DNA of 64,000 nt from Petasospora fabianii (GCA_022641835.1 CP048715.1:2232001-2296000), one strand, 5' to 3'. Shown: positions 18,198-28,400, counted from the stretch's first letter. Notes: generated from the letters alone by a model not told the origin. Program-made: numbers and translations.

Positions 18198-19205
18198 TCA
18201 TACCCTCATCTCTGGAGCTTTGTGACCAAGCACTGTGTGAGCAGGAGCAGAGTTATATCTCTGGAGGTTGAAAAAGTCACAGATAACTTTAACGTATTCG
18301 GAAGGTCTTTGGTCCAAGATATCGTGAGCAGAGTTGACATCGTAGAACTCATTCTTTGGGAAGTGCTCATTGATCTTCTTGAATCCCTCTGGAGAAATGA
18401 ATGGAGACTTGAGGCCTCTGATGAATTTGACTGGTCCGTCAAACTTTAAGCCTTCCGTACTCTCAACTGGCCAGTCAGAAACATCCTTCACGGCCATCTC
18501 CTCCATGTGCTTAATTGGGTTCAAGAACTGGATGTTACCATTCTCGAAATCGATAGCTGGACTCTCAAAGCCCTCCGGCTTCTTGTTAACCAAGTTCACA
18601 AGCAAGTTCTTACGCACTGTTGCGTTAGGCATGTATCTCTTCATTGCCTCACTTGCTTTTCTCTTCCAATCCTTGTCTGTGGTAGAGATCTTGGCATCAT
18701 CAACATGCAACATACTCTTAATGTACTGCTTCATGTAACTCTCGATGTATGGCTGCTTGATTGGGGCGTTGTCAATGATGACAGCAGACTTCACAAGTTC
18801 TGGGAGTCGAAGAGCAGCGAGCATTGAAACCTTGGCTCCAAGGGAATAACCCACAAGCTTAATGTTGGAAAGGTTGTGTGTGCTGCAGAACTCTTTAATG
18901 TCCTGTACGAGGGTATCGTAGTTGAATGGCTGGGCATGGCCAGTTTCACCATGGTTACGGAGGTCAATGGTGTAGACAGGAGAGTGCGTTCCATTGGCGA
19001 TAAGCTTGGAATCAGTGGCGTACGACTTTTTGGAGCCAAAAATTCCGTGAACAAACACGATTGGTTCATCACTGGTGATGTTCATGTTCTGGTGAAGTGT
19101 CTTCTTTGGAAGATGAAGGTCATAGGCCATCTTCACGGTCTCAGCGTGTGGCAATGAGTTGAGGATAGGCTGTGAGCTCTTGAGCACTCTTGTTGGTTTG
19201 AACAT
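18198..19205 (-). CDS. EAT1: Eat1-type ethanol acetyltransferase/hydrolase, copy B (intact triad)
   Basis: A 335-residue alpha/beta hydrolase, paralogous to copy A on the other side of the F-box gene and in opposite orientation. The N-terminus [13 protein letters not shown] is basic and probably a mitochondrial presequence. The oxyanion loop is HGIFGSKKS (53-61). The nucleophile is Ser121 in GYSLG, the acid is Asp145 in IIDNAPIK, and the likely His is His294 in [11 protein letters not shown]. As I recall, the Wickerhamomyces anomalus Eat1 triad is numbered S121/D145/H295, nearly the same. Eat1 forms ethyl acetate from ethanol and acetyl-CoA. The EAT1 symbol is the best guess for this copy. 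An IMO32-like role cannot be excluded without a tree. Confidence 0.78.
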   Translation of the reverse strand: MFKPTRVLKSSQPILNSLPHAETVKMAYDLHLPKKTLHQNMNITSDEPIVFVHGIFGSKKSYATDSKLIANGTHSPVYTIDLRNHGETGHAQPFNYDTLVQDIKEFCSTHNLSNIKLVGYSLGAKVSMLAALRLPELVKSAVIIDNAPIKQPYIESYMKQYIKSMLHVDDAKISTTDKDWKRKASEAMKRYMPNATVRKNLLVNLVNKKPEGFESPAIDFENGNIQFLNPIKHMEEMAVKDVSDWPVESTEGLKFDGPVKFIRGLKSPFISPEGFKKINEHFPKNEFYDVNSAHDILDQRPSEYVKVICDFFNLQRYNSAPAHTVLGHKAPEMRV

Positions 19206-20326
19206 TGTGGAATTTTTGTGTGATGGACAAAAAATAAGCCACGATAAAAAACAGGACTACATGATTACGGGGAACCTTGAGTCTTTATACCCGTGAGCCA
19301 TGTTGACTATTTTAGCTTTTCTGTTGAGGAGGGTACGGTTCCAGAAGTAGAATATTCAAACACAGGCGTGATATGACGTAGAAAACAGGTCTGGGCAAGT
19401 GCCCTTACCGCATCATGCAGGTGATTTTCCGGAATCCTGGTTTTTCCGAATTCTTTGACAGCTCATAGCCAGAGAACCAAATATCATACGAAGACGCTTG
19501 AAGATCGTGCTTAATAGGGTCAACCACAAATTTCTTGAGATAACTATACATCTTGCCTTTAACCAATGAGTAGCGAATAACTCAAAACGCTGCGGGCCCC
19601 GTTTCTTTTAGTGCGGCGTGTGCTTACCACATTTGCGAATGGTAAGGGACACACTGGTCCCTGTTATGAACCATCCACGGGCATTCCTTATTTTTTTTCA
19701 CATGTTTGCTTTCACAAAGGTATTCCGATGTTCGGTTTTGCAGTCAACTTCTGTGTTTATATCTGACCAGATTAGTGCCTTGGCATAAGGTGTTCCAGAA
19801 TTGGATAAGCTCAGGTACATCATGAAGATCGCTTGCTTCACCAGATCATCAGTTAGCTAGATAGCAATTGGACTACAGTCTAAGCAAACTGTACTAGTGC
19901 TTTCCTGAAGTGACTCATGTAGTTGTGTTGCAGGTCTCTTCGTTACAAGGGCTGGCTTTTCATTGAACATCTGTGATTAAGCCACTATATAATTTAGTAG
20001 GACGTCGCTTGGACCGGCATGATGAGCCTGGCCATGGCCATTGAACAAAGAAAAAAAAGGCAATCAGTGACAGTGCTCCACAAACCGACTCACCCAGAAC
20101 TACAATCCTAGTGTGCAAATGATCATTGGGAAAGTTTAAAATTGTAAGATACCTATGCTGACGGTCGACGGATGGTGAGACGGCCTCCATCACCAATCAG
20201 TGGCTGAGCGGCAGTCAAATAGCTGGATAATCACCACTGAGTACAAAGTTGCAATAGATATTCGTTCTCAAAGTCATTACATCTATAATACTCCTTTAAG
20301 CCTTGTATCATGCACTTAACGTCACA
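19206..20326. promoter_or_regulatory. Long intergenic region between Eat1-like copy B and the 3' end of ELP4
   Basis: 1.12 kb. It must hold the promoter of copy B (read leftward) and the terminator of ELP4. A CCAAT pentamer lies at 19563-19567. A 48-codon minus-strand open frame sits at 19405-19551 and is listed separately. A T-run occurs near 19690. Nothing else is supported. Confidence 0.4.
19405..19551 (-). CDS. Possible small ORF (48 codons), no recognised homolog
   Basis: ATG at 19551 to TAA at 19405, about 200 bp upstream of Eat1-like copy B on the same strand. It begins MYSYLKKFVVDPIKHDL and contains ASSYDIWFSGYELSK. The composition looks protein-like (aromatic and charged residues mixed, no low complexity), and the frame is open nine codons further upstream without an ATG. 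It has no membrane segment. It could be a small gene, a gene remnant, an upstream ORF in the copy B leader, or chance. Low confidence. Confidence 0.2.
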   Translation of the reverse strand: MYSYLKKFVVDPIKHDLQASSYDIWFSGYELSKNSEKPGFRKITCMMR

Positions 20327-21691
20327 TCAAAAGTCAATGTTCTGAGTCGTCTGAGAAGGCTCTTCTTCATCCTCAACAGGAATACCCCATTCTTCAATCT
20401 CAAACTTTTTTCTTCCATTCTTGAATGCAAACTCACTCTTCATGACCATCATATGACCCTTTTCACTGAGATAAGGAATCTTGTACACATGCACAAGACC
20501 ATGTTGGACCTTTGTCGGTTGATTGTGATATGCCTTTTCAAGGAATTTGATCATTTCTTGGTTGAAAGGCTCGAGGTGGAAGACAGCATCAACTAGGTTT
20601 TCGATATGTTTCACAAGGGCAGTGTCGCGTGGGAATAGGTCAAGAGAAAGTGTCATGGATATAACAAGTTTACTGTGCTTCTGCGTGAGAGAGCGGAGTT
20701 GATGGATGAAAGGAATGACTTCCTGGGAGGACGTCAGCGTTGGCGGATACATAGCTGGGTGAAGGAATGACGGTATTACCAGACGAATAATCTTGTTCTT
20801 GTGCTGTTGGACAATGAGTTCGATCTGTTTGATGATGGACGTGAAGGAAGTCGAGAGTGGTAGATAGGTAATCTCATTGGATCCAGGACTTGGTGTGAGC
20901 CGGGATGTGATATCAAATTGATGGTTGAAATCTTTGTAGATTTCGTTGTCCAGTTGTACGTTGGATTGCTTCTTTGATACGTCGTTCAGTCCGTATCTCC
21001 ATGCAATTCGAAGATCAGAATCTCTCTCCACTGCAGGTTTTGATGGCCTTGGAGTTGACCTTGAATCATTATCAATCATGTTCTGCACAGACACCTTATT
21101 TTCATTTTCCCTGACCTTCTGCTTCTTTATATCTCTACTGCTTCCCTTGTAAAGACCAGGTAGTTCCTTACCCCACTGTGAGTTGGAAGTGATGACAATG
21201 ACATGTGTGTTGGAGGACTTGGGATCTAGCCTGTTGTGAACGACACCTTGACTTGCAAAAGCCTTGACAAGGACACTTCCAAAATCGGTAGTACCACTTT
21301 CTTCAAGAAGCATAAAAGAGCCCAGTGGCAGACCAGAATGGCCCAAAATTTTGTCAAGATCGGCACAACCTGTCGACACTGTGCTCTGGGAGTTGATGGT
21401 GGAGGGTCTTATACCTGGGTGCTTGAACTCCTCCTCTACAGATAATGCCTTCATACGACCCGAAAGATCATGGTTTTGTAAAGTGTTAGAACCAGGTGGG
21501 GCTCTCAGTCCTGAACCACCGATAGGCGCTCTTCCAGGGACGATTGGATTCCTTCCCGGTACAGGGACTGGTCCTCTACCAGGCACGGCCGGAACGCCTT
21601 CAGGGACCCTGATTGGTGATCCCCTTCCAGAAACAGCGGGTGGAATTCTTCCGCCAGTACTGATTACGTCTCCTCTCTTTCTGAAAGACAT
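20327..21691 (-). CDS. ELP4: Elongator subunit Elp4
   Basis: A 454-residue protein of the PAXNEB/Elp4 family. Elp4 forms the RecA-like Elp4-Elp5-Elp6 hexameric ring of Elongator, which modifies wobble uridines of tRNAs. The start MSFRKRG is the family N-terminus, followed by a Pro/Gly-rich low-complexity stretch (about 10-65, repeated VPGRxP). The RecA-like core begins at STGCADLDKILGHSGLPLGSFMLLEE, where the degenerate P-loop is expected. Later core strands include HVIVITS and IRLVIPSFLHPAMYP. The protein ends in an acidic tail after GIPVEDEEEPS. It diverges from the 195-residue membrane protein with only about 240 bp between ATGs, so the two may share promoter elements. Confidence 0.93.
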   Translation of the reverse strand: MSFRKRGDVISTGGRIPPAVSGRGSPIRVPEGVPAVPGRGPVPVPGRNPIVPGRAPIGGSGLRAPPGSNTLQNHDLSGRMKALSVEEEFKHPGIRPSTINSQSTVSTGCADLDKILGHSGLPLGSFMLLEESGTTDFGSVLVKAFASQGVVHNRLDPKSSNTHVIVITSNSQWGKELPGLYKGSSRDIKKQKVRENENKVSVQNMIDNDSRSTPRPSKPAVERDSDLRIAWRYGLNDVSKKQSNVQLDNEIYKDFNHQFDITSRLTPSPGSNEITYLPLSTSFTSIIKQIELIVQQHKNKIIRLVIPSFLHPAMYPPTLTSSQEVIPFIHQLRSLTQKHSKLVISMTLSLDLFPRDTALVKHIENLVDAVFHLEPFNQEMIKFLEKAYHNQPTKVQHGLVHVYKIPYLSEKGHMMVMKSEFAFKNGRKKFEIEEWGIPVEDEEEPSQTTQNIDF

Positions 21692-21933
21692 TAGCGCTGG
21701 GATTATATCAGAAGCTGGTAGTGAAGAACAGTCTGGAGAGCCATCTCATTAGCGCTCAAAAAAGTCTGGCTAAGGACACCCGGACATCCCAACGGTGCCC
21801 CAAACCGCACGGAGCTTGATGTCAGACGCGTTCTCCAGATCTGTCACCTAGCAACGAAGCGTCAACGAAGCATTGAGCTCTAAGCACCGTCACTTGTGAG
21901 ACGACTTAATCCTGTCTATACATTCCCATACCA

Positions 21934-22521
21934 ATGTCATTCATTCAATCGCTTTTCGGCTCTTCCCACGTCCCGGCCGTCAGACAACAGGACACGAGCT
22001 TCACCAAGTTCTTTGGCGTTAACAATGCCCCGGTGTCCTCTTTCTGCAATACCATTCCAATACTCCAGCCATCCCTCATCTCCACATCCTTTGGTACTTC
22101 GCTTATCTCGCTTGTGATTCTCACCATTTATACCTATCTGTATACTCGCAGTGCTCAACATACCGGAGTGGAGTCTCGTCTCTTGATCGCTCTCTTGCTG
22201 GGTAACATTGCTTACTCTGTGCTCACGTTCTCCGATTGGTTCGACCTCCACTACCAGATCGTTCTGTGTAATGAGTACAAGAACGGAACAATCAATTTGT
22301 ACCAGGTGTCTGAGCTCATTGAAAACTACAAGCTGACAAACTGGCTCGCCTCTGAGTTTGAGTTCCTGTCGGGCCTCATTTATACATACGCTATCTTGGT
22401 CGGCAAACAATTCTTCCATGTTATTGTTGACGTTTACAAGGCTCTCTACCTCTTTATCTATGAGGGTATCTCCGAGGCCTCTGCCATTGTCTCAAAGCTG
22501 ATTCACAAGACCAAAGCTTAA
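21934..22521 (+). CDS. Unrecognised small multi-pass membrane protein
   Basis: 195 residues from ATG 21934; I do not recognise the family. A polar N-terminus (about 1-48) is followed by hydrophobic segments at about 52-70 (SLISLVILTIYTYLY), 80-98 (LLIALLLGNIAYSVLTF) and a long amphipathic-hydrophobic stretch at about 145-180 (FLSGLIYTYAILVGKQFF). The end HKTKA is basic. There is no signal-peptide cleavage site or catalytic motif. Codon use and the unbroken frame support a real gene. It diverges from ELP4 and is followed 318 bp later by an aminotransferase on the same strand. Confidence 0.6.
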   Translation: MSFIQSLFGSSHVPAVRQQDTSFTKFFGVNNAPVSSFCNTIPILQPSLISTSFGTSLISLVILTIYTYLYTRSAQHTGVESRLLIALLLGNIAYSVLTFSDWFDLHYQIVLCNEYKNGTINLYQVSELIENYKLTNWLASEFEFLSGLIYTYAILVGKQFFHVIVDVYKALYLFIYEGISEASAIVSKLIHKTKA

Positions 22522-22839
22522 CTTTCAACATGTCTTGGTCAGCTCGATGCTTGCTATAACAGACCACCCACTTCATTTCTTCGCCTCACAATATCCCGGG
22601 CATATGGAAATGCTTCCTGGTCCGGGATTAACATTCCAATCTGTATTAATACACCTCTGTGATAAACTCTGAACCCCATACTTTGGTGGACAACTCAGTT
22701 TGCTCCTTGTGTAGACTCGCCCTGTGGCGCGTACCAATCGGCTCGGCGTACACTTTTTAGTACGGGGAGTCATCTTCCTTCATCACCGGCACACAGGCAC
22801 AGCTTAGCTATTTGTATAGTACGCCAGTGCCCGGAAATC
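22522..22839 (+). promoter_or_regulatory. Intergenic region upstream of the aminotransferase
   Basis: 318 bp between same-strand genes. It holds the 3' end of the membrane-protein gene and the aminotransferase promoter. TATTAATAC occurs near 22642. No clear factor site. Confidence 0.35.
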
Positions 22840-24330
22840 ATGAACGAATCCACGTTCCAGCAGCTCGGTGAGACGCTGCCAGAGCCTCTGAAGCACTCTT
22901 CTTCACAATTTTTTGCTTCCGAATCTTCCACTCAGACCAACGGCTCGGCCACCCCAGATGCCAAGAGACCAGCCAACCCTCTCATCGGTCGTCTCAAGTC
23001 TGAAAGTTCCCTCGGAATCGAACGCATGGATTCTCCAATCCCAATACCTGGTCCACTTGCTCCTCCAGATGTTCATTTCCCGGCTTTGAATAAACAGAAC
23101 GCTGCCACAGGTGTCATTTGGTGTACGGACCGTGCATCCGAGCGTGGCTATCCAAACGAAAACTGGGTCAACTTAGGTCAAGGTATGCCCGAGACTGGAG
23201 ACATCCCAGGCTGTTTTAAGAGACCAGAGACCCTTCCAGTATCGTTTGAAAGTCGTGAATATGCTCCAACCTCGGGTATCAAGGAGATGAGACAGGCCAT
23301 TGCTGACCTTTATAATGCTCACTACAGACAGGGCAAGGCCTCGAAGTATACCTGGGAGAACGTGAACATCGCTCCAGGTGGTCGTGCTGCCTTGACAAGA
23401 ATCGCTGCTGTTCTTGGTGATGCCTACTTGTCATTCTTCCTGCCAGATTATACTGCCTACGCGGAGATGTTGTCGTTGTTCAAGAACTTTGCCCCAATTC
23501 CCGTGCCATTGTACGAGACGGATGGCTACAGAATTCACATGAACATTATCAAAAATGAGTTGAATCGTGGTGTTTCTGCCATCTTGACCTCCAACCCTCG
23601 TAACCCTACAGGCCAGGCTATGACGCCGACTGAGCTGAAGGAATTGCACGACCTCTGCCGAAACAAGTGTTTGCTCATTATGGACGAATTTTATTCCCGT
23701 TACTACTACGACGGTGAACTTGGAGAATCTATCTCTTCTGCCTCAGAAGTTGAAGATGTTAATAAGGATCCAGTTTTGATCATTGATGGCCTGACGAAGT
23801 TCTTCCGTTTGCCAGGATGGAGAGTTTCATGGATCGTTGGTCCTAAGGAGTACATCAACGCTTTAAGTTCTGCTGGTTCTTATTTGGATGGTGGTACCAA
23901 CTATCCATTCCAGGAGGCTGCTGTTCCATACTTGAACCCAGATCTTGTCAAGAGAGAAACAATTGCCTTACAGAGACACTTCAAGTCCAAGAGAGACTAC
24001 TGCATCGACAGACTTACAAAGATGGGATTCCAGTTTAAGGTGAAACCAAACTCTACCTTTTATATTTGGGTAGACCTCTCACATTTGCCAGGTAAGCTGT
24101 CTAACTGTCTTGGATTTTTCCACGAGGCTCTCCATGAGGATGTTATCGTTGTCCCCGGTATCTTTTTTGATCTCAATCCACTCAGTTTCAGAGAATTGAG
24201 TGATTCTGAAATGTATTCTTACATCCGTATTTCCTACGGCCCAGAATTGGACAGCTTGGTTAAGGGTATGGATCGTATCGAGACGATTCTTCGCAGGTTC
24301 AATGCCCTTCCAGAAGGATTTGGTTACTGA
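22840..24330 (+). CDS. PLP-dependent class I/II aminotransferase with N-terminal extension
   Basis: A 496-residue fold-type I PLP enzyme. The first about 85 residues are polar and Ser/Pro-rich (a possible regulatory extension). The catalytic core starts near WVNLGQGMPETGDIP. Visible motifs: NPRNPTGQ (PLP-binding Asn), MDEFYSRYYYDG (Asp and Tyr contacting PLP), and the Schiff-base Lys in DGLTKFFRLPGWRVSW, with the following Arg as phosphate ligand. The substrate-carboxylate Arg near YIRISYG fits aminotransferases. The amino-acid substrate cannot be told from sequence. The fold is shared with ACC synthases, but I see no specific ACC-synthase signature. The cofactor and fold call is secure; function is open. 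Confidence 0.8.
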   Translation: MNESTFQQLGETLPEPLKHSSSQFFASESSTQTNGSATPDAKRPANPLIGRLKSESSLGIERMDSPIPIPGPLAPPDVHFPALNKQNAATGVIWCTDRASERGYPNENWVNLGQGMPETGDIPGCFKRPETLPVSFESREYAPTSGIKEMRQAIADLYNAHYRQGKASKYTWENVNIAPGGRAALTRIAAVLGDAYLSFFLPDYTAYAEMLSLFKNFAPIPVPLYETDGYRIHMNIIKNELNRGVSAILTSNPRNPTGQAMTPTELKELHDLCRNKCLLIMDEFYSRYYYDGELGESISSASEVEDVNKDPVLIIDGLTKFFRLPGWRVSWIVGPKEYINALSSAGSYLDGGTNYPFQEAAVPYLNPDLVKRETIALQRHFKSKRDYCIDRLTKMGFQFKVKPNSTFYIWVDLSHLPGKLSNCLGFFHEALHEDVIVVPGIFFDLNPLSFRELSDSEMYSYIRISYGPELDSLVKGMDRIETILRRFNALPEGFGY

Positions 24331-24475
24331 GGATATCACCTTACTCTTAGTTATGGGCTTGTTGTCTAGTATTCTTAAAGATCATGACTGGACATGAAAG
24401 ATGGCCTGTAGAAGTATTGATCATTGCGTAGCAGACATGCATGGGTATATTATTATCATTTCTATATGGTGGTCA

Positions 24476-25000
24476 TTATATGAGGTCTTCCTTCTTTAAG
24501 TATGAATTGTCTAAACTTCCAACACCGGGTTGGCCGTACAGATACACACGATTTAATTCCTGACATGGTGGGTCATTAAAGCTCTGGGATGTAATGAATA
24601 GACCGAGCATAATCGTGAAAGCAAGAATGATTCTTGTGAAGTTTGTCATCCCATTATATTTGGGTTCAGATATTGTGACCGGGAGGGGAATGCCCTTTTC
24701 AGTCAGATTTGAAGCATACCGTGACTCGTCATAGAGTGGAGGTTTGTCATCAATTGGATATGCTTGGTAGGAATGGGCCAGTGGTATGGTACAGGCCGGT
24801 GAGTATGCTGGCGGTTGAGGAGACATCACTCTGTATTCGTCGAGCTCAGATGTGTCAAACTCAATGTTCTGTATCTGCTCAAGCTTTAAGTTACTCAAAA
24901 ATACGTCGTAAGGGGTGTCAGAGTTGTGCTTGATAAAATCGGCGACGGCGATACGTTCACCGCTCGGGCTGTGAATGTGTTTTGGCTTTCCCATACACAT
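24476..25000 (-). CDS. Small single-pass membrane protein with two PPxY motifs
   Basis: 174 residues from ATG 25000 (a second ATG two codons in gives MGKPKH). I do not recognise a named ortholog. It has a soluble N-terminal region of about 120 residues with PPAY at 63-66 and PPLY at 87-90, then one hydrophobic segment (about 122-138, FTRIILAFTIMLGLFI) and a short polar tail. PPxY motifs bind WW domains of the Rsp5/Nedd4 ubiquitin ligase. Small PPxY membrane proteins in yeast (Sna3, Bsd2, Tre1, Ear1, Ssh4) serve as Rsp5 adaptors or cargos. That role here is inference. It diverges from RIF1. Confidence 0.55.
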   Translation of the reverse strand: MCMGKPKHIHSPSGERIAVADFIKHNSDTPYDVFLSNLKLEQIQNIEFDTSELDEYRVMSPQPPAYSPACTIPLAHSYQAYPIDDKPPLYDESRYASNLTEKGIPLPVTISEPKYNGMTNFTRIILAFTIMLGLFITSQSFNDPPCQELNRVYLYGQPGVGSLDNSYLKKEDLI

Positions 25001-25428
25001 TGTGAAGTGGGGAGAGGGGTTGTGAGAGGCGAGTGTTCAGAGCACTCGAAGATGAGAAGTGGGTGATTAATATTTGGCAGAAAGCCTAAATTTTAACCAG
25101 TGGAACTGAAATCAAATATCAAGAGTCAGAGCCCTTATCTCGAAACACTTTCGATAAGGCGTTTCTTTTTTTTTCCGCTAAAGTTCAGTGTTCCTGATCT
25201 ACCGAAAAAAGCAACTACTCTTTACGGCCATTTAGAGACATTCGCGCTTTTTTCCCAATCAAACGCGTTAGAGACGCGTGTGTAGCGCGTGTGTGCCGCG
25301 TTCTAACTACCGCAGTAGAGCGCAGTGCCCCCTGTTAGCCATCTTTCTGGTGCTCTGTTAAAGACCCATCACCGGCCCATAAGCCAGTTCCACTCCACCC
25401 AACACTCCTCATTGGCGCCGTAGTCACC
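25001..25428 (+). promoter_or_regulatory. RIF1 promoter region with two MCB (ACGCGT) boxes
   Basis: 428 bp shared with the divergent PPxY gene. ACGCGT occurs at 25263-25268 and 25274-25279, 11 bp apart, followed by a related AGCGCGT at about 25284. MCB boxes bind MBF (Mbp1-Swi6) at G1/S in yeasts, which would fit a replication-timing factor downstream. Sites are seen directly; regulation is inferred. Confidence 0.6.
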
Positions 25429-28400
25429 ATGGCCAAGACGTCACCCTTCACACGAATCACCAAGACACGCAAGGCGAAGACGCGGTCCGACCCAGAGAAC
25501 AGTCTCTATGGCTCATCTACGCCCTCAAGCATAGACAGGACAGTTAAATCCAGTGAGCGGGCCCCAGAATCATCTCCACTTGCGCAGAAGGTTCTCACAA
25601 CATCGAATAAGCAGATGAACACCGCATTCGCCTCTTCCCCCATCAAGAAGGTGCAGCTACCGTCTCCATCCCCCGACCGTGGCATATCCAAATCCTCACC
25701 CATCAAGAACAGAACAACCGGTATCAGGAAGAAAGTGATGTTCACCGAAGATCTCATTCATGATGAATCGTCTCCACGCCAGCCAACACCCAGAAAACCC
25801 ATTCTCAAGAACACAAAGATCAGTCCACCTCACATGCAGGGACTTGTGTCACCAAGCCGGAAGCACCCTACTACTCCAAATGTGCCCGAGTTCTGGCTTC
25901 CCGGTAATATTCCACGCATCGACCAGGAGGTTCCAGCTGCCGATGAACTCATGAGATTCAAGGCACTTCTTACAGGCGGACTGACTGTCTTACAAATTGA
26001 TCGTTGTGAGAGACAGTTTGAGATCTATGCGTCCTTCAACTTACTCATGAAAGACATGACAGACAAGAAGGCTGGGATCATCGCCACCCACGCGAACGAG
26101 ATCTTACAACGTATTCGGGATGATGTAACCAGTATAGAAGCTACGATATTTGGGGACCAGGAGCCTAGCCCCTTTCTCACAAGAACAGATGTTCAGATCA
26201 CCAAGTTCACAACTGCTCTTCTCTCCAACACCAAACTTCACCCACATATATGGAAACAGGGTAGCAGACAAAAAGAGTTTGCTGAGTGGGCTGTAAGCCA
26301 TAGCTGTGCTGTCATTGTGAGACCTGATGTACCAAAAAGTCTCCTTACTGCTAACCTGCAACTTTTGAAGGAACACAAGTCTCACTCACTTCTCTCCATG
26401 AAACTCCAGGAGGACTTACTCAACGCCGTCATGAAAATGAGATTTATCCAGTCGGGCTCTCTCATTGGGGAAAAGCTAAACACCATTAAGTCATTGATTA
26501 CTCACTGCTCAGGCATGATGGAAAAAAACGTCAAGGTTTGGCTTCCATTCCTTTTCAACTGTCTCTGCGACTTGTCCTCCCCATTTTACATGAAGACGGT
26601 TAGTGCCGCCTCGAATGTGCTCCTCGAGTCAGCAAAGGTATTCATCTCCTCGAAAAGTGTATGCTACGAAGTCAGATCTTCTATGGAAGCCACTATCAGC
26701 AAGACTTTGAATGTTATCCCTGAAAACCAGACTTCCCTTGCGTCTACACCTGTTGATCTCTCACAGATGACCATGACATACATCATCTGCAGGCTCTACG
26801 AGATGATTGATCATGGCAATGTCAAGGTTGCAATGGATGTTTGGTTGGGTATCACGATGTTGATGTTCAACGACCCAAAGCTTGTTAAGTCGTCTTTTAA
26901 TGTTGAGTCGCTATGGCTCCGAGTTCTTGATAATTGCTTACAAAGAGAGGAAGACGAGTGTAAGACGATTGGACTGAAAGCGTGGAGGGTAGTCGTGTAT
27001 GTTGTTTGTAACTCTCTTGCTGAATCTGGTCGCTCCTTCAGCAGACTCACGAAACTTATGTTTCATGTGTTTGATATGGAGAAGCTGCCAGTTGCGAAGT
27101 ATTCGGCTCAGATGTCCACGATTCTCACGCACATTGCCTATGGTATCTTCAACAATCAAAAACTCCTGGATCGTCTTTCAATGATCGTGAAAGAGTACAT
27201 ACTTCCGACACTTGAGAAGCTCGTTTGCCAGAAGGTTGCCTCATTGAGCACATTCATTACAAGGCTACTAAACCAGCTGCTCTCACCACTAACGACGAGC
27301 AGAGATTATAACCTGTACCTTGTCAAGATTATGTCTCTAGAGGCACCAGATACGAGAGATGTCAGACCATTCACTCCAACACAGGTGCTTGAGTTGCATT
27401 CTAGTATTTTCAACTTTTACACCAAGACTATTTGGCCGGATGAGTCCGTTCCTCTAAAGGTTCGAATTCCAGTCCTTTCTTCATTGATGTCCAGAATTAA
27501 GGGTGCAATCACTTCAAACGCCGCTGTGTTCAACATGATTGATAACGACTACGCTATTTTTTTCCAGTCATATGCCAAGAGACTTGCTACGATGGAGGAT
27601 TCCACTTCGAGCATTGAGTACATCAACCGATACATCATTCTACTGAAGACAACATTCGGCCAAATGTGTCTTGCCAGACCAAATGAAAAATCGGAAATGA
27701 CCTATATGTCTTCCAATATCTATGTCTTCATTGTTCTTGAGATCACGAAGTACAACATCAAGAGCACTGAAGTGTTGAAGTTCATTCTGACACACATAAA
27801 AAACCACAAGCTGCTGTTCTTTGAAAGCCTTGCCATTAAACTCAACGATAAGGTTATCAACCAGTTCATCACCAATCACCTTGAAACACTCATCTTTGAG
27901 AAGCCACTTTCTGAAGTTGAGGGTATTGCACTTGCACGTACGATCCAACACATTCCAAAGACCGCTCAATTGCTCAAAAACTTCTTCATCGCTGTCACCA
28001 AGACACCAACTCCTTTGGTATTTGTTCAGGAGCTTGCCATAAAGACGTGGACGAGTCAGGATACAATCGAACTCTGGAAGTATATTAATAAGGATTTCCC
28101 AGCACTGAAACCCTTTGTCACTGATATAGTCTCTGCTCGCTTGCAAGAGAAGACACCGGAATTTGCCATCGATCTGATCGGGTTCATCGTCTCGACGAAT
28201 CATCAAGAGGGCTACATTCGCTTCAAAGAGCACGTCTTTTTCCATGCTATTGACTATCATAACGCTTACGATGAGAGCCAACACGTGAAGTTTAACGAGT
28301 TATTCCTCAAGTTTTTGAATGGAGTCAAGACTTTGCCACTTGCGGCCAGAGACGAAGTTGCTGAGCATGGTATCAAGCTGGCTCTGAGCTTGTTTGCCAT

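Noticed and set aside
22840-24330. Calling the aminotransferase an ACC synthase
   Set aside because: It shares the fold and common PLP motifs only; no ACC-synthase-specific signature was recognised.
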